From an uncultured Lachnospiraceae bacterium (GTDB lineage: Bacteria; Bacillota; Clostridia; Lachnospirales; Lachnospiraceae): a stretch of DNA of 9,137 nt. Position 1 is the first letter of the stretch, and each line of letters opens with the position of its first letter. The stretch covers positions 1 through 9,137 of the forward strand of contig CAMALN010000048.1 of assembly GCA_945836565.1 (NCBI GenBank). The letters run 5' to 3'. The position numbers were made by a program, and so were the translations under genes. The notes under the pieces were generated by a model that was not told the DNA's origin, did no database searches, and saw only the letters and a program-made list of their open reading frames with translations. Below, in pieces: positions 6,048 to 9,137 of the stretch.

Positions 6048-7505
6048 ATGGATATATATGAGGATATACAGGCAAGAACCAACGGCGAAATCTATATGGG
6101 TGTTGTTGGTCCTGTAAGAACCGGTAAATCGACATTTATCAAGAATTTTATGGAGCTTATGGTTATACCTCAGATAAAGGAGGAATATAACCGGAAGAGA
6201 GCTATCGATGAACTTCCCCAGGCATCGGATGGTGTGACCATAATGACCACCGAGCCAAAGTTTGTACCGAAGAATGCTGTGGACATAGCTATAGGAAATA
6301 TGAATATGAAGGTACGTCTGATTGATTGTGTGGGATTTCTTATAGACGGGGCATCCGGATATGAGGAAAATGGTGTCGAAAGAAGTGTAAAGACACCATG
6401 GTTTAGCTATGATATTCCATTTTCCAAGGCGGCAGAGATAGGTACCAGAAAGGTTATAAGTGATCATTCGACTGTAGGAATTGTGGTAAGCTGTGATGGC
6501 AGCATAAATGATATAACAAGAGAAGCCTATGAGTCTGCTGAGGAAATTGCCGTTTCAGAGCTTTCAAAGCTTGGCAAGCCCTTTGTTGTAATACTTAATT
6601 CCAAGCATCCGGAGGCAGATGAAACAGTAAGCTTAGCCTCCTATATGGAAGAAAAATATAATGCTTCCGTAATACCTATTGACTGCAGTAATCTGGACTA
6701 TAATGATGTACATATTATATTTGAAAAGCTTCTGTATGCATTTCCTATACGGGAGGTATGCTTTGATGTTCCTAAATGGGTAGAGGTTTTGGAGATGGAT
6801 TCTGAGGTTAAGGGGAAGCTTATCTCATATATAAGGGATATGTTCGACCATATAGTATGTGCTAAGGATTTGAAAACCTTAGATATTGCAGCCTGTGATA
6901 TTGTGACAGGAGCAGATATAGAATCGATAGATATGGCAACCGGAAGAGCCGTTATATCAATAAAGCTTCAGGACAGATTGTATTTCGACATGCTTTCAAG
7001 ACTTTTTGATGCTGATATACAAAATGAGTATGACTTTGCTGCATTGCTTACTGAGCTTGCGAAGACAAAGAGAAGCTGTAAGAGAATCAGCGAGGCTTAT
7101 GAGGAGGTGTGCAGGGTAGGCTACAGCTATGCTATGCCGGATAGAGATGAGATAGTCCTTGACGAGCCAAAGCTTATCAAGACCGGAAATAAATATGGGG
7201 TGAAGCTTAAAGCCCAGGCCCCGTCCATTCATCTTATAAAAGCTAATGTGACTACGGAAATTGCGCCAATCGTAGGCTCATACGAGCAGGCAAAGGATCT
7301 GATAGATTATATAGGCGAAGGCGCTGAGAATACGGACGATATCTGGAATGTAAATATATTTGGAAAACCTATACGACAGCTTGTAGATGACGGAATGAGG
7401 GCTAAGATTACAAGGATAAACGAGGAGAGTAAGTCGAAGCTTCAGGATACAATGAATAAGATAGTAAATGATTCAAACGGCGGTTTGGTTTGCATTATTA
7501 TATAA
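6048..7505 (+). CDS. spoIVA: Stage IV sporulation protein A (SpoIVA), coat-basement ATPase
   Basis: SpoIVA is the mother-cell protein that hydrolyses ATP to polymerise on the forespore surface, forming the base on which the spore coat assembles; SpoVM anchors it to the membrane. At 485 residues it is close to the ~492 of the Bacillus protein. The N-terminal TRAFAC-like ATPase domain opens with YEDIQARTNGEIYMGVVG and the Walker A motif GPVRTGKS (21-28), then DGVTIMTTEPKFVP and the Walker B-like strand RLIDCVGF (D93). A middle domain and a helix-rich C-terminal domain follow, ending in the hydrophobic GGLVCIII expected of the SpoVM-dependent localisation tail. No frameshift or missing motif is seen. 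The ribosome site GGAGG lies in the right arm of the upstream inverted repeat. Its presence argues that the organism, or its recent ancestor, forms endospores. scpA follows after 49 nt without an obvious terminator. Confidence 0.98.
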   Translation: MDIYEDIQARTNGEIYMGVVGPVRTGKSTFIKNFMELMVIPQIKEEYNRKRAIDELPQASDGVTIMTTEPKFVPKNAVDIAIGNMNMKVRLIDCVGFLIDGASGYEENGVERSVKTPWFSYDIPFSKAAEIGTRKVISDHSTVGIVVSCDGSINDITREAYESAEEIAVSELSKLGKPFVVILNSKHPEADETVSLASYMEEKYNASVIPIDCSNLDYNDVHIIFEKLLYAFPIREVCFDVPKWVEVLEMDSEVKGKLISYIRDMFDHIVCAKDLKTLDIAACDIVTGADIESIDMATGRAVISIKLQDRLYFDMLSRLFDADIQNEYDFAALLTELAKTKRSCKRISEAYEEVCRVGYSYAMPDRDEIVLDEPKLIKTGNKYGVKLKAQAPSIHLIKANVTTEIAPIVGSYEQAKDLIDYIGEGAENTDDIWNVNIFGKPIRQLVDDGMRAKITRINEESKSKLQDTMNKIVNDSNGGLVCIII

Positions 7506-7528
7506 AATATGATAATCTTACGAGGTAT

Positions 7529-7543
7529 GTTTTGATAAAACAC
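7529..7543. repeat. Short perfect inverted repeat between spoIVA and scpA
   Basis: TGTTTT and AAAACA form a 6-bp perfect inverted repeat around a 3-nt centre (GAT). It is too weak and A+T-rich for a terminator and lacks a following T-run. It could be an operator half-site pair or chance. The rest of this 49-nt spacer holds only the scpA ribosome site. Confidence 0.35.
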
Positions 7544-7554
7544 TAAGGTAAGGT

Positions 7555-8313
7555 ATGGATATGGAAAACAAATTAGAATTTAAGCTGAATGATTTTGAGG
7601 GACCTCTTGATCTTCTGCTTCATCTGATAGAGAAAAATAAATATAGTATATTTGACATACCTATAGTTGAGATTACTGAGCAGTATCTGGATTATGTAAA
7701 CAAGATGCAGGAGGAAAACCTTGATATTATGAGTGAGTTTTTGGTTATGGCGGCCACACTTATCAGTATCAAGGCGAAGATGCTTCTTCCAAAGCAGGAG
7801 GAGGAAGAGCAGGAAGAGGAGGACCCGAGGGCAGAGCTTGTAAGACGTCTTCTTGAATATAAGATGTATAAATATGCTTCGCTTGAGCTTAAGGATATGG
7901 AGCTTGACGCCGGCAGGAATTACTATAAATCACCGACTATTCCTAAAGAGGTTTTGGAATATAAGGAGGATATTGATCCGGCTGACGTTATAGGAGATGT
8001 GACCCTGAATAAGCTTAATGACATATTCCGTGACATCATGAAGAGAACCATTGACAGAGTGGATCCGGTGAGAAGCAAGTTTGGAACCATTGAGAAGGAA
8101 GAGGTCAGGATAGAGGATAAGATGGAAGAGATTAAGCAATCCATGAAGGGCTTAAGGGGCATCAATTTCCGAACACTGCTAGAGGCTCAGGCTTCAAGGA
8201 TAAATGTAATAGTTACATTTATGGCTGTGCTGGAGCTTATGAAGATAGGAGAGCTGACAGTCAGACAGGATGATTTGTTTGGAGATATAATAATAGATTC
8301 CCTAGTGGAATGA
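7555..8313 (+). CDS. scpA: Segregation and condensation protein A (ScpA, kleisin)
   Basis: ScpA is the kleisin that bridges the heads of the SMC dimer and, with ScpB, forms the bacterial condensin needed to resolve and segregate replication origins. The N-terminal domain shows the family opening FKLNDFEGPLDLLLHLIEKNK (about 9-29), then the IFDIPIVEITEQYLDYV helix and SEFLVMAATLISIKAKMLLP, which contacts the SMC neck. An acidic linker, KQEEEEQEEEDP (80-91), follows, then the ELVRRLLEYKMYKYAS helix. The C-terminal winged helix, about 165-252, includes FRTLLEAQASRINVIVTFMAVLELMKIGEL and binds the SMC cap. The length of 252 residues is typical. Two starts are possible, ATG 7555 and ATG 7561, each with an AAGG 6-7 nt upstream; they differ by two residues. 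scpB follows after 37 nt. Confidence 0.97.
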   Translation: MDMENKLEFKLNDFEGPLDLLLHLIEKNKYSIFDIPIVEITEQYLDYVNKMQEENLDIMSEFLVMAATLISIKAKMLLPKQEEEEQEEEDPRAELVRRLLEYKMYKYASLELKDMELDAGRNYYKSPTIPKEVLEYKEDIDPADVIGDVTLNKLNDIFRDIMKRTIDRVDPVRSKFGTIEKEEVRIEDKMEEIKQSMKGLRGINFRTLLEAQASRINVIVTFMAVLELMKIGELTVRQDDLFGDIIIDSLVE

Positions 8314-8336
8314 TTGCTTTTACTTACATATGTTAT

Positions 8337-8342
8337 GAGGAG
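8337..8342 (+). promoter_or_regulatory. Ribosome binding site fixing the scpB start
   Basis: GAGGAG lies 8 nt before the ATG at 8351 but only 2 nt before an in-frame TTG at 8345. The normal spacing selects the ATG. Confidence 0.8.
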
Positions 8343-8350
8343 ATTTGTAT

Positions 8351-8920
8351 ATGGATAAGACAAATATTAAGGCGGCGCTTGAGGCTGTACTCTTTTCTAT
8401 GGGAGATACGGTATCCGTAAAGGAGCTTTCAACAATATTTGAAATAGATATAAAGGAGCTTTCCGATATTCTTGAGGAGCTTAAGCACGATTACGAGGAT
8501 GAAGGTCGCGGCATCAAGCTTGTAAAGCTTGAGGATTCATATCAGCTTTGCACAAAGAATGAATATTATGATGTGCTTACAAAGCTTGTAAATGTGCCTA
8601 AGAAGCATAATTTAACAGATACGCTTCTGGAGACGTTATCTATAGTTGCATATAAGCAGCCTGTAACCAGGCAGGAGATAGAGGCCATAAGAGGTGTATC
8701 CTGTGTGCATGCCATAAATAAGCTGGTAGAATACAATCTGATTCAGGAGGTTGGAAGGCTTGATGCAATAGGAAGACCGATACTGTTTGGAACAACGGAG
8801 GATTTCTTAAGATGCTTTGGAGTTGGCTCTATGGATGAGCTTCCGGTTATTACTCCGGATAAGATAGAGGACTTTAAGAAAGAGGCAATGGAAGAGGTAA
8901 ATATTAAGGTAGAGACTTAA
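8351..8920 (+). CDS. scpB: Segregation and condensation protein B (ScpB)
   Basis: ScpB is the winged-helix protein that dimerises and binds the central part of ScpA, completing the SMC-ScpA-ScpB condensin. The 189-residue product has two winged-helix domains. The first, about 1-80, opens with IKAALEAVLFSMGDTVSVKEL. The second, about 85-160, carries the family hallmark LLETLSIVAYKQPVTRQEIE, then IRGVSCVHAINKLVEYNLI, a GR.DAIGRPILFGTT wing, and FLRCFGVGSMDELP. The length is normal. I start it at ATG 8351 rather than the in-frame TTG two codons upstream, because GAGGAG at 8337-8342 is correctly spaced only for the ATG. It is the last gene of the plus-strand run; a strong hairpin with a T-run begins 13 nt after its stop. 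Confidence 0.97.
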   Translation: MDKTNIKAALEAVLFSMGDTVSVKELSTIFEIDIKELSDILEELKHDYEDEGRGIKLVKLEDSYQLCTKNEYYDVLTKLVNVPKKHNLTDTLLETLSIVAYKQPVTRQEIEAIRGVSCVHAINKLVEYNLIQEVGRLDAIGRPILFGTTEDFLRCFGVGSMDELPVITPDKIEDFKKEAMEEVNIKVET

Positions 8921-8932
8921 ATTATAATAAAA

Positions 8933-8966
8933 AGAAAGTATCCTTTAGAGGATACTTTCTATTTTT
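8933..8966. terminator. Bidirectional intrinsic terminator between scpB and the convergent gene
   Basis: AGAAAGTATCCT (8933-8944) pairs perfectly with AGGATACTTTCT (8949-8960), a 12-bp stem with a 4-nt loop at 8945-8948. On the plus strand, ATTTTT (8961-8966) follows. On the minus strand, the run of A at 8929-8933 reads as a T-tract directly after the stem. The hairpin can therefore end transcription from both scpB and the facing gene. Confidence 0.9.
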
Positions 8967-9137
8967 ATGTCGGATTTTTTCGATAAATCTATAAAGCTGT
9001 CCTTGGTTTTAATTAATGGCTTTGAAAGATTAATCTTGTTTATATACACTATATCACCCTGTTCTCCGTTAGAGAGAGTGACAGTACAGTTCAAATAGCT
9101 GTTGACCACGTGCTCTAAGAAGGTGAGAAGATATTTG
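8945..9137 (-). CDS. 3' end of a convergent gene, probable HD-GYP/HD-domain phosphohydrolase C-terminal tail
   Basis: Reading the minus strand from the window end gives 63 codons ending in TAA at 8945-8947, with no internal stop. The start is outside the window. The peptide contains NSYLNCTVTLSNGEQGDIV, then YINKINLSKPLIK, then SFIDLSKKSDIKI. The pattern V.LSNGE.G.V...N...SKPL, then a short strand and IDLS, is what I recognise as the small beta tail following the HD-GYP phosphodiesterase domain (cyclic-di-GMP turnover) in many clostridial proteins. None of the catalytic HD or GYP residues are within the window, so enzyme activity cannot be judged. The gene faces scpB. Its stop codon lies in the loop of the shared terminator, and its last codons form one arm of the stem. 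That a real coding region is present is fairly sure; the family is a moderate-confidence call. Confidence 0.65.
   Translation of the reverse strand, partial: KYLLTFLEHVVNSYLNCTVTLSNGEQGDIVYINKINLSKPLIKTKDSFIDLSKKSDIKIESIL

Noticed and set aside
5883..6467. 194-codon minus-strand open frame across the gpsA-spoIVA junction
   Set aside because: It is an antisense shadow of gpsA and spoIVA plus the inverted repeat. The composition is Tyr/Ile/His/Cys-rich and no family features are visible.
8326..8333. ACATATGT palindrome between scpA and scpB
   Set aside because: An 8-bp A+T-rich palindrome is expected by chance, and no supporting context is seen.
8345..8347. TTG at 8345 as the scpB start
   Set aside because: It is only 2 nt after the GAGGAG ribosome site; the ATG at 8351 has normal 8-nt spacing.
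1..9137. CRISPR arrays, insertion sequences, tRNA/rRNA genes, riboswitches
   Set aside because: No regularly spaced repeats, transposase-like frames, terminal inverted repeats with target duplications, or recognisable RNA gene sequences were found. Spacers of 4-69 nt between the plus-strand genes leave little room.

Overview
The window is a gene-dense, A+T-rich stretch of chromosome from a spore-forming Firmicute. The most likely source is a Lachnospiraceae-type clostridium (Butyrivibrio, Roseburia or Agathobacter relatives). The basis is heavy use of ATA, AGA and CTT codons, AGGAG/GGTGA-type ribosome binding sites, a full-length spoIVA, and a FliK-like gene next to a free-standing FlhB C-terminal-domain gene. 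Genus cannot be fixed from the sequence alone. Ten genes run on the plus strand and one, cut by the window end, runs on the minus strand.

Layout, left to right. (1) Positions 1-1720: a FliK-like hook-length-control/DUF6240-type protein whose 5' end is outside the window, then a small EscU/YscU/HrcU-family protein resembling only the C-terminal domain of the flagellar export switch FlhB. (2) 1733-5978: a tightly packed housekeeping run of yraN (nuclease-fold protein), pgeF/yfiH (laccase-domain protein), der (double-GTPase ribosome assembly factor), plsY (acyl-phosphate:glycerol-3-phosphate acyltransferase) and gpsA (glycerol-3-phosphate dehydrogenase). Spacers are 4-21 nt and yraN/pgeF overlap by 23 nt. 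gpsA makes the sn-glycerol-3-phosphate that PlsY acylates, so the two form one phospholipid-entry module. (3) 5979-6047: a 69-nt spacer, the longest between genes here, filled by a long inverted repeat whose right arm contains the spoIVA ribosome binding site. (4) 6048-7505: spoIVA, the ATPase that builds the spore-coat basement layer. (5) 7555-8920: scpA and scpB, the kleisin and winged-helix partners of SMC condensin. (6) 8933-8966: a strong bidirectional terminator. (7) 8945-9137: the 3' end of a convergent minus-strand gene, probably the tail of an HD-GYP/HD-domain phosphohydrolase. Its stop codon lies in the loop of that terminator.

No exotic defence, mobile or RNA system is visible: no CRISPR array, insertion sequence, tRNA, rRNA or recognisable riboswitch. 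No stretch above 300 bases lacks a gene. The features most worth follow-up are regulatory and architectural. First, the gpsA-spoIVA hairpin could silence spoIVA translation on read-through transcripts while a promoter inside or beside the hairpin would release it in sporulation. Second, the FliK-like plus free FlhB-C pair sits outside any visible flagellar operon. Third, a terminator is shared with, and partly encoded by, the convergent gene's last codons.
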